64,000 nucleotides of DNA from Virgibacillus litoralis (GCF_017873675.1 NZ_JAGGKK010000001.1:186001-250000); one strand, 5' to 3'; shown: positions 18,301-27,115, counted from the stretch's first letter. Program-made: numbers and translations. The notes: a model not told the origin generated them from the sequence alone.

Positions 18301-19107
18301 CGAATTCAGATGTGCCAATGCTATTTGCAAATTTTCCGCATCTGAATCAATTGCATCCGCATAATGGTATGGTCCATCACTTTCTCTTGTTAGTTCCATT
18401 GCAAGATTTATTTCTTGCTGCATCGCTTCCAGCTGGTTTTTAGCTTCTCTTTTTATGATTGACAGCCACGGCAATTCATCTTCATTCCAATCATTTGGAA
18501 TATCATAGACATCTGCAATTTGATCAAGCCACATATCCGGCCACGGATTTTGCGCCGCAAATGTATATAAATCAAGGACAAGGCTTTCCACATCTGCATC
18601 ACTGCGATCACTGGAAAAGCGGTCTACAACAGCGAAAAAACTCTTTTGTTCCTCGCCTTCTTTCCCGTACCATTCTTCAAATAAGTCATCAATTACTTCC
18701 TGTTTAATTAAATCTGCTTCCATATCATTAGCAATACGAAAAGCGGGATCAATATCCAGTAAATAAGCATATTGTTTTACCGTATCAAGGCAAAACGAGT
18801 GTAAAGTTGATATTGATGCACGCTGCAGAAGTGATAATTGCTTTTTAAGATGCGGTGAGCTCGGGTCTTCTGCCAATGCTTCTTCCAAGGCAAGTCCAAC
18901 CCTGTTCCGCATTTCCTGAGCTGCAGCATTGGTAAACGTTACAACAAGCAGCGAATCGATATCTACCGGGTCATCTTTTTTAATTAACTTTTGAATTATC
19001 CGTTCGACAAGTACGGCTGTTTTCCCCGAGCCCGCAGCCGCGGCAACGAGCACATCACTGCCGTCCGTATAGATTGCTTGTTCCTGTTCCTTTGTCCAAT
19101 TAGCCAT
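15379..19107 (-). CDS. addA: ATP-dependent helicase/nuclease subunit A
   Basis: A 1242-residue UvrD-type SF1 helicase with a C-terminal RecB-family nuclease, the functional equivalent of RecBCD. Walker A is AAAGSGKTAVL near 23-33, Walker B LLIDEYQDTN near 400, helicase motif VRIMTIHKSKGLEFPVVIL near 780, and nuclease motif GVIDCVIPKDDGWIILDYKT near 1180. AddAB resects double-strand ends and responds to Chi. The gene shares its first base with the addB stop (TAATG), implying coupling. The last residues (LAVKNV) are contributed by a dispersed palindromic repeat that supplies the stop codon. Confidence 0.97.
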   Translation of the reverse strand: MANWTKEQEQAIYTDGSDVLVAAAAGSGKTAVLVERIIQKLIKKDDPVDIDSLLVVTFTNAAAQEMRNRVGLALEEALAEDPSSPHLKKQLSLLQRASISTLHSFCLDTVKQYAYLLDIDPAFRIANDMEADLIKQEVIDDLFEEWYGKEGEEQKSFFAVVDRFSSDRSDADVESLVLDLYTFAAQNPWPDMWLDQIADVYDIPNDWNEDELPWLSIIKREAKNQLEAMQQEINLAMELTRESDGPYHYADAIDSDAENLQIALAHLNSWDDLQAHMATSSFAKLSGKKVDCDDAKKDKVKKLRDSYKKRWNEMKEGWFSRDLTGHIADMQELAPVIRQLTEIVKQFKTRFTEQKRERAIVDFSDLEHYCLQLLTDDSSTADKVLPSTVAVNLQRQFSELLIDEYQDTNLVQETILMLISDQAGPGNRFMVGDVKQSIYRFRHAEPSLFIQKYKRFADEGIPARRIDLASNFRSREHVLIGANYIFRQILDEELGEIAYDEDAELIYANKMYDTLPHTEPQPELIIIDREVPEEKEDISQDEEDYQDLEKAQLEARAYAEKIKGWIGQKESDPLQVYDKTTDTQRDMQYRDVVILMRSMTWAPTIVDELKKQGIPVYAELSTGYFDAIEVKIMLSLLKVIDNPRQDIPLASVLKSPIVGLNVEELSLVRLADQKGTYYDALKAFNRHNSDDTAIKVSNFLERLERYRLASRQGALSELIWQIYRETGYYDFVGGMPGGRQRQANLRALYDRARGYESTSFRGLFRFLRFIERMEERGDDLGAARALSEQEDVVRIMTIHKSKGLEFPVVILGAMDKQFNFMDLKRRYLLHKDLGFASKYIDPVKRITYPTLFHHALQKEKLRELLAEEMRVLYVALTRAKEKLVMVGNVPSFEKKQQKWEKMIDHSEWILPAHYRIESKTYLDWVGPALIRHKGNDVLRTLEVDDAVLEAIQIDPSEWNVSILHGSSLTNLDEAVTQADLERKENILNWQPLELDDSHLDWAVNDRLAYTYPYLEAATYRAKQTVTEIKRQREIKDEYSGEQLIQTSQAPIAKRPAFMQKQKSITAAERGTAMHTVMQHIPLTKPMTATEIEEFVEQLVEREVLTKQEAEVIETTAVEQFFNTSIAQLIMESPIIYREVPFSLSLSAKEVYANWTNNTDEQVLVQGVIDCVIPKDDGWIILDYKTDAITEEVTSHVEDKLLDRYKIQMNLYKHAVEHIWYEQVKETYLYFFSKQLLLAVKNV

Positions 19108-22100
19108 TACATTTCCTCCTTATGACGGAGTCTTTCCAGTATTTCGTCATCCTTTAAGTCAGTTAGCTTTCGATAATTATTTTCCTCTAAAATCGGATCA
19201 AATTGACAGACTGACAAGAATGGGCAATACGTGCAAGCCGTGTTCTGTTTATGCTGGAATGGATTTAAATGGACACCACCAGATGTCATATCGATTCCTG
19301 CCTGCATCATTAGGTGATGAATGTGCTGCTGCAAACTGGAAAACGTCTCGTTGTCAGCAACTTTAGAATGGCTGTAGAAATCACCATTCTTCTTCACTCC
19401 TGCTGGTATTACCTGGCTTGTTCCTGAATCAAGTGATGTATCCATCATTTTTACAATTTGCTCATTTGATAGCAGCAATCCCTGCATTTTATACTTCTTG
19501 AATATTTCTTTTTCAATTTCATCATCATTCATTTTTAACTTGCCTGAAACCATCGGATTGTGCACATGGAAATAAAGGACCCCAGCTGGTGTTGCTTTAG
19601 CGCCAAGCCACTGTTCTGAATGGGAGAGTACAACGTCAAGGTATGTCAGCATCTGCAAAGCAAGACCATAATAAACCTCTACCAAGTTTAATCCTTTTGC
19701 ACTTGATTTATAATCAATAATCCGTAAAAATAAATCTTCATTGTTGAGTGCCTTATCAACCCGGTCAATCCGTCCGCGCAGCATAAGTTCAAAACCATTC
19801 TCTAACTTCAGCGTAACAGGGGGTAATGCTTTTTCATCGTCAAACCCGAAACCGAGCTCTAATCCTACTGGTGAAAATTCACTTTGTCGTGATTGTTCAC
19901 TTAAAATATACGTTGCCCTTGTGATAACTTCCTGCAATTTTTGCTGAATATATTTATATCTGTTAGAACTATGCAAAATCTGATGCTGTAAAATCGGTGC
20001 AAGACTTTCAACCGCTTTTTGCGCATAGCCTGAACTATCATTTTTTGATAACTGGGAAAAGTCCCTGCCATCTGCCTTAATCCACTCGGTTATTTTTTTC
20101 AATGCCTCATGAAACAGCTGGCCAATATCAGGCGCATCGAGTTTATACGTCTTTCTTTCATCCAATTTCAAGCTGTATTTGGCAAAATGCTGGTAGGAAC
20201 AGCGATAATAAGATTCTAATCTTGATACACTTGCTTTCACCTGTTTTGGATAGAGCTGTTCGGTTGTTTCCTTTGTTAAATTTATTGGGCGATTTTGATA
20301 GTACAAGCTTTGTAAAATCGTATAGGTTGTACTATATTTTGGATGATTTTCGATATACCAGTTTAGAACATGCCACCAAACAGGCTTAACAGGATACCCT
20401 TTTCGACTGCGGGCCAACTGTGCTGTTAGCGCCGCTCTTGTTTTAATAGGGGTCGTTATAAACCGGTCCGCCTCTGTCAGCTCCTCAGGGTCCTGCAGTA
20501 AAATATGGTTGCCACACGATGGGAATAAATCCTCTATCCGCTTAATCAGCTGTGATGGCATTTTCGATTTACCCTCTTCATCACTTAACGGATAACTTAA
20601 CCATAAATAATCAGTTGGAGATGTGAATGCAACATACATATAAAACCAATCATCCAAGAGTTGCCGCTTGCTGCTTTCTGCAAGTTGGATACCCTGTCCC
20701 GCTAGTAATTCACGCTCTTGTTCGTTAATCATGCCCTCTGAGGTTGGCTTCATTGGCCATACGCCATCATTCACACCAAGCAAAAAGGAACATTTCATTC
20801 CACTGATTCTTGACCGGTCAATGGTACCAACGATTACATGGTCCATACTAGGCGGTACATGGGCAAATGTTAACGAATCAAAGCCAGCCTCTATTGTCGT
20901 GCGAAAAGTATCCAGGTTCATTGTTTCGTCCCCGGCCATCTCAACCATTTCATCGAAAAGCTGGATGACAGCATTCCATACTTGTTCCTGCTCTCGCGCT
21001 TTTTCAATTTCCCCTTCTGCATCGTACATTTTCCGCATTTGTTCCAGTCGTTGCGGAACACCTAGCTCTTCCAGTAACAGATAAACTGTTTCACATAATT
21101 CACTTATCGTAGCAGCTTTTCTTATTTTCTGATCAAACTCTTGTAACGCTTGTACAACTTGATTTCTGTACGCATTTATTCGCTTTTGCGTTTCTTTTTC
21201 CGTATCCGTTTGTGCTGAACGATCAAAGCCACGGAAACGCTGGAAAATCCATTGTTTATCCCCTATCCACCGTTCTCGTGAGCGGATTCCATATTCAAGT
21301 ATATAATTTTCCAATTCATCAATCGCATCATTAGTAAGTGGATATTCTGAATCTATCGATGGAATAAACCCAGTTTTGAGTACACGAAAGATAGCATCAT
21401 ACCGCCAATTTCCTTCGACAATGTCTAAGACAGAACGAATAAACTCAATCAGCGAATGATTCAGCATCGTTCTTTTTTCATCGATAAAAACCGGGATATC
21501 ATAATCGCTAAAAATGGTATCTATTAAATCGTGATACATATCTGTTTGTCGAATAAATACAGCAATATCCTGAAATCGGTGGTTTTCCTCACGTACCAGA
21601 CGCAAAATCTCCTGAGCAGCCCCTTCTACCTCTGCACGGGGATGTACTGCTTCAGCAATTTGTAATGGAACATCGCCATTGTATTCAGGTGCAGGACGCA
21701 CATCGAAGTTTTGTTCCAAATGGGCAAAATAAGGACGTTCCTTAAATCTGCCGTTCGCAGGGTCAAGTACGACAGTTTCATCTATACTTATATAATTTTC
21801 AGCAGCAATCGTTTGAAGGGTTTGATGTGTTTCTTTCGTTTGGTAAAACAAATCTAATTCAGATAGATCTGCATCATCTGTTGGATCGACAGTTAATGCA
21901 ATAGTCACTGATTTACACTTCTTCATTAACGCCTCAACAACAAGAAGTTCTTTAGGTGAAAATCGATGGAAGCCATCCAAGTATATCTCGGCACCCTCAA
22001 GTAATGTCGCATCCTTAATTTTCTCTGCCAGTAATTGTAGCTGGTCCTCACTATCTATATATTTACCTTGTAAGGCGTGTACCAGATTTTCATATATGTA

Positions 22101-22604
22101 CGATAAATCGTTAAGTTTATCCGATAGTGCAGCCTCACCAGATTCTTTATGAACAAACTGATTCATCTGTTCAATTTGCATATATAACATTTCGGGAGTG
22201 ATACGATATCGTTTAAATTCGGTAATCATTTTTTCCAGTTGTTCCAAGAATCCTTGTTTTTCCAAAGCTTTTTGGAATACATTCCACTCCGATTCTTTCT
22301 CTTCAATAATCTTTCGAAGCATCATTTGAATGCCGACAGAGCTAATAAACTGCCTCGTACCTCCACCAGTCTCTTGTAAAACACGCCATGCCAGACGTGA
22401 AAAGCTGGTAACCTGCGCACGAATACTTCCATGGATATCATGACCACTAAACAAGGCATATTCCTGTTGGAAGGTCATTTGATCCGGTACGATATAAAAT
22501 ATTGGTTTACCTTGTGGGTTATCAGCCAATTTTTCTTTAATTTCATCCAGTGACCTGCCACTTTTGCCGGTACCTGATCTGCCTAATAAAAATCGTATCC
22601 CCAT
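19107..22604 (-). CDS. addB: ATP-dependent helicase/deoxyribonuclease subunit B
   Basis: An 1165-residue partner of AddA. An N-terminal Walker A (GRSGTGKS, residues 8-15) marks the inactivated helicase half that scans for Chi. The C-terminal nuclease has GRIDRVDKAL and IIDYKSSAKGLN near 960-985. The [4Fe-4S] cluster cysteines are one at CSYQHFAKYSL near 805 and three in CTYCPFLSVCQF near the C-terminus, so the iron-sulfur site is complete. GGGGGA stands before the ATG. First gene of the operon; length is normal for the family. Confidence 0.97.
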   Translation of the reverse strand: MGIRFLLGRSGTGKSGRSLDEIKEKLADNPQGKPIFYIVPDQMTFQQEYALFSGHDIHGSIRAQVTSFSRLAWRVLQETGGGTRQFISSVGIQMMLRKIIEEKESEWNVFQKALEKQGFLEQLEKMITEFKRYRITPEMLYMQIEQMNQFVHKESGEAALSDKLNDLSYIYENLVHALQGKYIDSEDQLQLLAEKIKDATLLEGAEIYLDGFHRFSPKELLVVEALMKKCKSVTIALTVDPTDDADLSELDLFYQTKETHQTLQTIAAENYISIDETVVLDPANGRFKERPYFAHLEQNFDVRPAPEYNGDVPLQIAEAVHPRAEVEGAAQEILRLVREENHRFQDIAVFIRQTDMYHDLIDTIFSDYDIPVFIDEKRTMLNHSLIEFIRSVLDIVEGNWRYDAIFRVLKTGFIPSIDSEYPLTNDAIDELENYILEYGIRSRERWIGDKQWIFQRFRGFDRSAQTDTEKETQKRINAYRNQVVQALQEFDQKIRKAATISELCETVYLLLEELGVPQRLEQMRKMYDAEGEIEKAREQEQVWNAVIQLFDEMVEMAGDETMNLDTFRTTIEAGFDSLTFAHVPPSMDHVIVGTIDRSRISGMKCSFLLGVNDGVWPMKPTSEGMINEQERELLAGQGIQLAESSKRQLLDDWFYMYVAFTSPTDYLWLSYPLSDEEGKSKMPSQLIKRIEDLFPSCGNHILLQDPEELTEADRFITTPIKTRAALTAQLARSRKGYPVKPVWWHVLNWYIENHPKYSTTYTILQSLYYQNRPINLTKETTEQLYPKQVKASVSRLESYYRCSYQHFAKYSLKLDERKTYKLDAPDIGQLFHEALKKITEWIKADGRDFSQLSKNDSSGYAQKAVESLAPILQHQILHSSNRYKYIQQKLQEVITRATYILSEQSRQSEFSPVGLELGFGFDDEKALPPVTLKLENGFELMLRGRIDRVDKALNNEDLFLRIIDYKSSAKGLNLVEVYYGLALQMLTYLDVVLSHSEQWLGAKATPAGVLYFHVHNPMVSGKLKMNDDEIEKEIFKKYKMQGLLLSNEQIVKMMDTSLDSGTSQVIPAGVKKNGDFYSHSKVADNETFSSLQQHIHHLMMQAGIDMTSGGVHLNPFQHKQNTACTYCPFLSVCQFDPILEENNYRKLTDLKDDEILERLRHKEEM

Positions 22605-22697
22605 ATTTTATCCCCCTTATCGAACTTCCTTACTAAAAGAGCTTCAATAAAAAAACCTCTATCCCCTATTTTATCAGAGACAAAGGCTTAATTATAG

Positions 22698-23249
22698 CTA
22701 TTTACCAAAGCTTAATTGCATTTGGGAAAATGGCCAATACTTTATATCTACTTTTCCGACAAGCTGATTAACCGATATAAAACCAAACGTACGACTATCT
22801 AAACTAGATTCACGATTATCTCCCATGACAAACAAATTTCCGTTTGGTACTTTCGTCTTCCCAGTCTTTTCCTCCAGTGTAAAGTCACTTGTATATGGCT
22901 TTATCTCATCCATCTTTTTAAATGGTTTCAGAAAAGTTTCTTTGACATATTTTCCGTTTATAAAAAGCTTATCATCCTTGTATTCTATTTCATCACCAGG
23001 TAAGCCAATAACCCGTTTCACATAATCATCTTTCGCACTTGCATGAAACACGATAACATCAAAACGATCGACATCTGTCAAATCGTATACTACTTTATTT
23101 ACCATTAACAGGTTTCCATCATAAAGGGTCGGTTCCATCGATTCACCATCAACGACGTAGCTTGCAAATAAAAAGGATCGAAAAAGAAATGCCAATGCTA
23201 TTGCTAATAATACAACAGGGATAATTTTACGTAAGTATTTTCTTTTCAT
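22698..23249 (-). CDS. Type I signal peptidase
   Basis: A 183-residue membrane-anchored serine/lysine protease that cleaves secretory signal peptides outside the membrane. One N-terminal helix (residues 8-27) is followed by box B with the catalytic serine in VVDGESMEPTL, box D with the catalytic lysine in DDYVKRVIGLPGD, and box E GDNRESSLDSRTFGFI. The frame extends to 23297, but GGAGGA 7 nt before the ATG at 23249 fixes the start. Similar to the SipS/SipV group; B. subtilis sipV lies beside yhjE, as here, so SipV is the likely ortholog. Confidence 0.94.
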   Translation of the reverse strand: MKRKYLRKIIPVVLLAIALAFLFRSFLFASYVVDGESMEPTLYDGNLLMVNKVVYDLTDVDRFDVIVFHASAKDDYVKRVIGLPGDEIEYKDDKLFINGKYVKETFLKPFKKMDEIKPYTSDFTLEEKTGKTKVPNGNLFVMGDNRESSLDSRTFGFISVNQLVGKVDIKYWPFSQMQLSFGK

Positions 23250-23386
23250 ACAAATTTCCTCCAGGGCGTTTTCTCCGGTCCAGCAAAAGCGCCCCATGAT
23301 TAATGGAGTTAATAATTATCCATCCTTTTAATAGACGCTTCCGCTTTTCTCTTTGTCTAGCATACCCCGTTTAGATAATTTCTAAC

Positions 23387-24034
23387 CTAATCTCTTTCGG
23401 AAATTTCTTTGATTAATGCTTTTCGTTGTAAACGACGCTCAACGTATTTACCGATAAGCCAAAATGATACAATACATATCCCAACTACTATCGTTTTTAC
23501 CGGTTCCTTTGCAAATTCAAAAATACTTGATCCCACATAAGCTATGGAAAATATCATGACAGATTTACCAAGCAATACTGCCAATATAAATTGTTGGGTG
23601 CTTATATTGGATAAACCGGATACAACATTTATCACTGCTGAAGGTGAAAAGGGAAAACACATTAATAGAAATAGCGGCCCAAAGCCACGTCTTTCAACCC
23701 AGCCAGTAACCTTATGTACTTGTTTATTGTTACGGATTGCTTTAAAAAGTCGCTTATCACCAAGTCTTCGTATGATTAGAAAAACCAAAACAGCACCAAC
23801 CGATGCCCCAGCCCATGACAGCAAAAAACCCTCCAGCAGCCCATATGCCGCAGCATTTGCAAACACAAAAACAACCAATGGTAAAAATGGCAAAAATGCC
23901 TCTATGAAAGGTAATGCAATCCCTGGAATAGGACCTAAACTTTCATATTCATTTAATAATTGCATGATATATTCATCTAACTTGTCTTCTTGAAGTAATA
24001 TCTTGAGATTAGCTATAAAATTTAACGCATCCAT
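23387..24034 (-). CDS. yhjE: TVP38/TMEM64 family membrane protein YhjE
   Basis: A 215-residue DedA/VTT-fold protein with about five helices. The family core is visible: GPIPGIALPFIEAFLPFLP near 35, then RRGFGPLFLLMCFPFSPSAV near 115. Such proteins are linked to lipid scrambling or proton-dependent transport; the specific function here is unknown. The start at 24034 has AGGGAG at 8 nt; the longer GTG start at 24055 lies upstream of this site. It lies divergent from yhjD, with a LexA-like box between them nearer to yhjD. Confidence 0.85.
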   Translation of the reverse strand: MDALNFIANLKILLQEDKLDEYIMQLLNEYESLGPIPGIALPFIEAFLPFLPLVVFVFANAAAYGLLEGFLLSWAGASVGAVLVFLIIRRLGDKRLFKAIRNNKQVHKVTGWVERRGFGPLFLLMCFPFSPSAVINVVSGLSNISTQQFILAVLLGKSVMIFSIAYVGSSIFEFAKEPVKTIVVGICIVSFWLIGKYVERRLQRKALIKEISERD

Positions 24035-24199
24035 TAATATGTCTCCCTTAATCACCTATAAACATCGTATACACCTAATGCAAGTTTATCTTCTTTTAGT
24101 TTAAATTAAACCTGACTATCTGCAAAGCCAGAAATAAAGATATTAGCCTCTTTCTTTTCAGCTTCAAATTTTTTAGTGTATTTTTTATTTATTTTATCA

Positions 24200-24225
24200 T
24201 ATAATGATAACAGAACAAACGTTCT
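24200..24225 (+). promoter_or_regulatory. LexA (DinR) box overlapping the yhjD start of transcription
   Basis: TATAAT at 24200-24205 is a perfect -10. Immediately after it AGAACAAACGTTCT (24212-24225) holds a perfect GAAC-N4-GTTC core of the Gram-positive SOS operator; the outer bases are A/T instead of C/G. The site would cover +1. SOS control of yhjD is inferred. Confidence 0.6.
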
Positions 24226-24242
24226 ATTGATGGAGGGTTATC

Positions 24243-24632
24243 ATGCGCTATCTTAATGAAGAAGAATTACAGTTAGCTTCACGCTTTCTATTTCTTTCGA
24301 TGGCAATGGTTGTTATTCAACAGGATATTCAGCACATCCAGCAGGGAGCTTTTAAGATTAAAGAACCTTATGTTGAACTTTTGGAAAAAATGAATTCAGA
24401 AGCAACAAGTGAGCGAAGGAAATTGCGAAAAATGATGGAGGACGGGAGCATACGGGTAGTAACACTAAATAAAAATGATTCATTTTCTTCATTTTTATTT
24501 ATTAGCAAAGGTCGGGAAGAAAAACGTAATTATTTTAACCCTGCTATCCGCAAAAAAGTGGAACTAATCGTCCAGGAACTTATGCAAAAGGCTCTGCCAC
24601 CACATCAGCATTCTGTTTCTGCAAATACTTAA
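24243..24632 (+). CDS. yhjD: YhjD-like protein of unknown function
   Basis: A 129-residue soluble protein, MRYLNEEELQLASRFLFLSM then AMVVIQQDIQHIQ, basic and helical in the middle (SERRKLRKMMEDGSIRV). It resembles the small YhjD family found next to yhjE in Bacillus and sometimes called sporulation-related; no enzymatic motif is visible. The start has GGAGGG. Its last 53 bp overlap the 3' end of comK on the opposite strand. A LexA-like operator overlaps its promoter. Confidence 0.65.
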   Translation: MRYLNEEELQLASRFLFLSMAMVVIQQDIQHIQQGAFKIKEPYVELLEKMNSEATSERRKLRKMMEDGSIRVVTLNKNDSFSSFLFISKGREEKRNYFNPAIRKKVELIVQELMQKALPPHQHSVSANT

Positions 24633-25101
24633 TACGGTTATCCAATAAATAGCGATATTGTGCAGTTCGATGTACTTGATTGAGCAGAGACCCGTGAGAA
24701 ACTTCCACAAAAATCGTTTTGCCATTCTTAAATACAACTTCAGTAAACTGTCCAGGGCCTTTGATGACCTGATTAACATGAGAATGGGCAATCCACGAAC
24801 ACTTTGGGCTTGTTGGTGCAATTGTAGGAAAGAAATACATGCCACTGGTAGGATCAATCGAAATGGGAGCTTTGTGTGTAATACCACAAATATCGCGGGT
24901 GCCGTCTTGACGGCCACGTAAACTTGAACCGAAGAACTTGCAAGCATAATCTATGACTTTACTTGGGGGTTGTTGAACAAAATACTCTTCCTGCTCTTCT
25001 AAAACAGTCGTATTAATATTTCCGTTTTCATCATGCTTTGCTATCACTGCCATGGTTAGAGGAGTTACTTCATGCGATGGAAAGTAAACATCATTTAACA
25101 T
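24580..25101 (-). CDS. comK: Competence transcription factor ComK
   Basis: A 173-residue DNA-binding regulator that activates DNA-uptake genes by binding paired AT-boxes. The conserved core is clear: KFFGSSLRGRQDGTRDICGI then HKAPISIDP, then FFPTIAPTSPKCSWIAHSHV and FKNGKTIFVEVSHGSLLNQV. It ends at AEPFA, about 20 residues shorter than B. subtilis ComK (192), and lacks the C-terminal FMLYP segment that the MecA adaptor recognises there. AAAGGA stands 10 nt before the ATG. The 3' end overlaps yhjD tail to tail. Whether this cell becomes competent is not shown. Confidence 0.9.
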   Translation of the reverse strand: MLNDVYFPSHEVTPLTMAVIAKHDENGNINTTVLEEQEEYFVQQPPSKVIDYACKFFGSSLRGRQDGTRDICGITHKAPISIDPTSGMYFFPTIAPTSPKCSWIAHSHVNQVIKGPGQFTEVVFKNGKTIFVEVSHGSLLNQVHRTAQYRYLLDNRIKYLQKQNADVVAEPFA

Positions 25102-25233
25102 TTTATCTTCATCCTTTCATAATTAAATGAAAAGAAAGAGGCTTATTTATAATTTACCAAATTTCGAGTAAAAAAGGTATTAATAATTTAATTTTTCAAC
25201 AAATTATTAGCAATGTTCACAATTTAGACAAAA

Positions 25234-25383
25234 TTAATCTGTTGAATCTGGCAAGTTGTCATCATTGCTATTATTTTCATCAGTTAATTGTTCCTCTCCC
25301 CCTCTTTGATCTAGTTGTGCATGAAAATCCGGATTTAATATTGTGAATGTAGCTAATTCCGGGGTATCATTATTTTTTTTCAT
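25234..25383 (-). CDS. Possible small acidic protein
   Basis: An open frame of 49 residues starting MKKNNDTPELATFTILNPDF and ending in an Asp/Asn/Glu-rich tail (DENNSNDDNLPDSTD). AAAGGA stands 9 nt before the ATG. I do not recognise it. It lies between comK and lcfB on the same strand as both. The acidic, polar tail looks like genuine protein rather than chance translation, but there is no homology evidence. Confidence 0.4.
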   Translation of the reverse strand: MKKNNDTPELATFTILNPDFHAQLDQRGGEEQLTDENNSNDDNLPDSTD

Positions 25384-25462
25384 TTTTAACAAATCCTTTT
25401 ATTTTTTAGTATTCCAGGATTTGAGGTCAATTATACTAGCAAAAGAAGAAGCTCCTAGACAG

Positions 25463-25499
25463 TAAAAAGAGATGCTCTGGTTCAGAACATCTCTTTTCT
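25463..25499 (-). terminator. Terminator of lcfB
   Basis: AAAAGAGATG and CATCTCTTTT are inverted around 13 nt, with a T run on the minus strand, 12 nt past the lcfB stop. Confidence 0.8.
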
Positions 25500-25510
25500 A
25501 TAAATAAATT

Positions 25511-27049
25511 CTACTGTTCTACTTTATTACGCAAATTCTTTCGTAAAATTTTCCCTGTCGTATTCTTTGGCAATTCATCCATAAATTCAATCTTTGATGG
25601 TACTTTATATTTGGCTAAATGCATTTTACAGAACTCCATTAAAATATCATCATTTAACGAAGGGTCTTTTGTTACAACAAAGGAAAGTACCGATTCACCA
25701 GTTTCTGGATGAGGTGTACCGATAACAGCTGCTTCAGCTATACTTGGATGCTCATATAATACTTCTTCTACTTCCCGAGGATAAACATTGTATCCGCCGA
25801 CAAGAATCATATCTTTTTTCCGGTCAACGATGTAAAAGTATCCTTCATCATCCATTCGTGCCATATCACCAGTGTGAAGCCAGCCATCTCTTAATGCTAA
25901 AGCAGTTTCCTCTTCCAGCTTATAATATCCTTTCATCACATTTGGGCCACGAACAGCTAATTCACCGACTTCACCTGCCTCAACTTCCTCACCAAATTCA
26001 TCAACCACTTTGTTTTCAACGTTAATAATACTTTTACCAATCGACCCGGGTTTTCTAGGCTGATCCAATGGATTAAAGCAGGTAACCGGTGATGCTTCAG
26101 ACAGGCCGTATCCTTCAGAAATTATTGCATTAAAGGCTTTTTCAAATTGGCCGAGTAACGCAACAGGCATTGCTGCACCGCCGGAGATACATAAACGAAT
26201 TCCAGCAAATGCTGAACTATTGCCTTCTGCGCTTTGCAGCAAGTAATTATACATTGTTGGTACGCCTGCAAAAATAGTTGCCTTGTGATCAGTAGCTATC
26301 TTAAACACTTCCTGCGGCGAGAATTTAGGCATAATCAATACAGTTCCGCCATTCATTAATGGAGCATTCAACGATACAGTTAAACAAAACACATGGAACA
26401 TCGGCAACGCTGCAATAACTCGATCCTCTCCACTAATTGTTAAATAATCAGCAGTATCCTTTGCATTCGAATAGATGTTTTTATGAGATAGCATCGCACC
26501 CTTTGGCTTACCTGTGGTCCCGGACGTATATAAAATAATTGCAGTATCCTCGTCACTCATTTGTGGTGCATCAAATTCCAGGTTTCCTTCCTGTATCAAC
26601 TGAGTAAACGATTTCAATTTAGCTGATAAAGGACTTTCATCTAATGAAATATTTGCACCACTCTCGCAGGATATATAATGTTTTACACTTGGAACCTGAT
26701 CAGCTATCGCTTCAAATTTCTCAAGTAACACATCCATGGTAATGACAGCTTTAACATCACCATTTTTCAGTATGTAACTCATTTCGTGTGCTGTGTATAG
26801 TGGATTAATTGGAATGATGACTGCCCCCATACGAAGCGCTCCATACAGTGCAATCACATAGTATGGGCTATTCCCAACTACAAGAGCAATATGGTCACCT
26901 TTTTTATAGCCTAGTTCTTGTAAACGTGAAGCAAATTTTGTAACAGATTCTTCTAATTCCATATAGCTTGTCTCTTTATCCTGAAAAACATATGCGGTCT
27001 TATGCGGGTTCTCTTTGGCTGTAATGGATAATTGTTCTGTTAAGTTCAC
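25511..27049 (-). CDS. lcfB: Long-chain acyl-CoA synthetase
   Basis: A 512-residue ANL-superfamily enzyme that activates fatty acids through an acyl-adenylate. Motifs: AMP-binding P-loop ILYTSGTTGKPKGAMLSH near 170, GYGLSEASPVTC near 315, the hinge YFYIVDRKKDMILVGGYNV near 410 and the catalytic lysine in LPKNTTGKILRK near 500. A GTG start with GGGGGA before it is used. Upstream are a good promoter, a perfect FadR box and a cre-like site, so fatty-acid and carbon-source control of beta-oxidation is likely. In B. subtilis lcfB (yhfL) also lies near lplJ. Confidence 0.93.
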   Translation of the reverse strand: MNLTEQLSITAKENPHKTAYVFQDKETSYMELEESVTKFASRLQELGYKKGDHIALVVGNSPYYVIALYGALRMGAVIIPINPLYTAHEMSYILKNGDVKAVITMDVLLEKFEAIADQVPSVKHYISCESGANISLDESPLSAKLKSFTQLIQEGNLEFDAPQMSDEDTAIILYTSGTTGKPKGAMLSHKNIYSNAKDTADYLTISGEDRVIAALPMFHVFCLTVSLNAPLMNGGTVLIMPKFSPQEVFKIATDHKATIFAGVPTMYNYLLQSAEGNSSAFAGIRLCISGGAAMPVALLGQFEKAFNAIISEGYGLSEASPVTCFNPLDQPRKPGSIGKSIINVENKVVDEFGEEVEAGEVGELAVRGPNVMKGYYKLEEETALALRDGWLHTGDMARMDDEGYFYIVDRKKDMILVGGYNVYPREVEEVLYEHPSIAEAAVIGTPHPETGESVLSFVVTKDPSLNDDILMEFCKMHLAKYKVPSKIEFMDELPKNTTGKILRKNLRNKVEQ

Positions 27050-27074
27050 ATTAATCCCCCTACGATTAGTAATA

Positions 27075-27092
27075 TGAATGAATAATCATTCA
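27075..27092. promoter_or_regulatory. FadR operator of lcfB
   Basis: TGAATGAATAATCATTCA is a perfect palindrome matching the Bacillus FadR (YsiA) consensus TGAATGAMTAMTCATTCA with at most one ambiguous base. It lies about 20-35 nt downstream of the predicted +1, a roadblock position. FadR releases DNA on binding long-chain acyl-CoA. Confidence 0.85.
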
Positions 27093-27115
27093 TTTTTATA
27101 GTAAAATTCATATTA

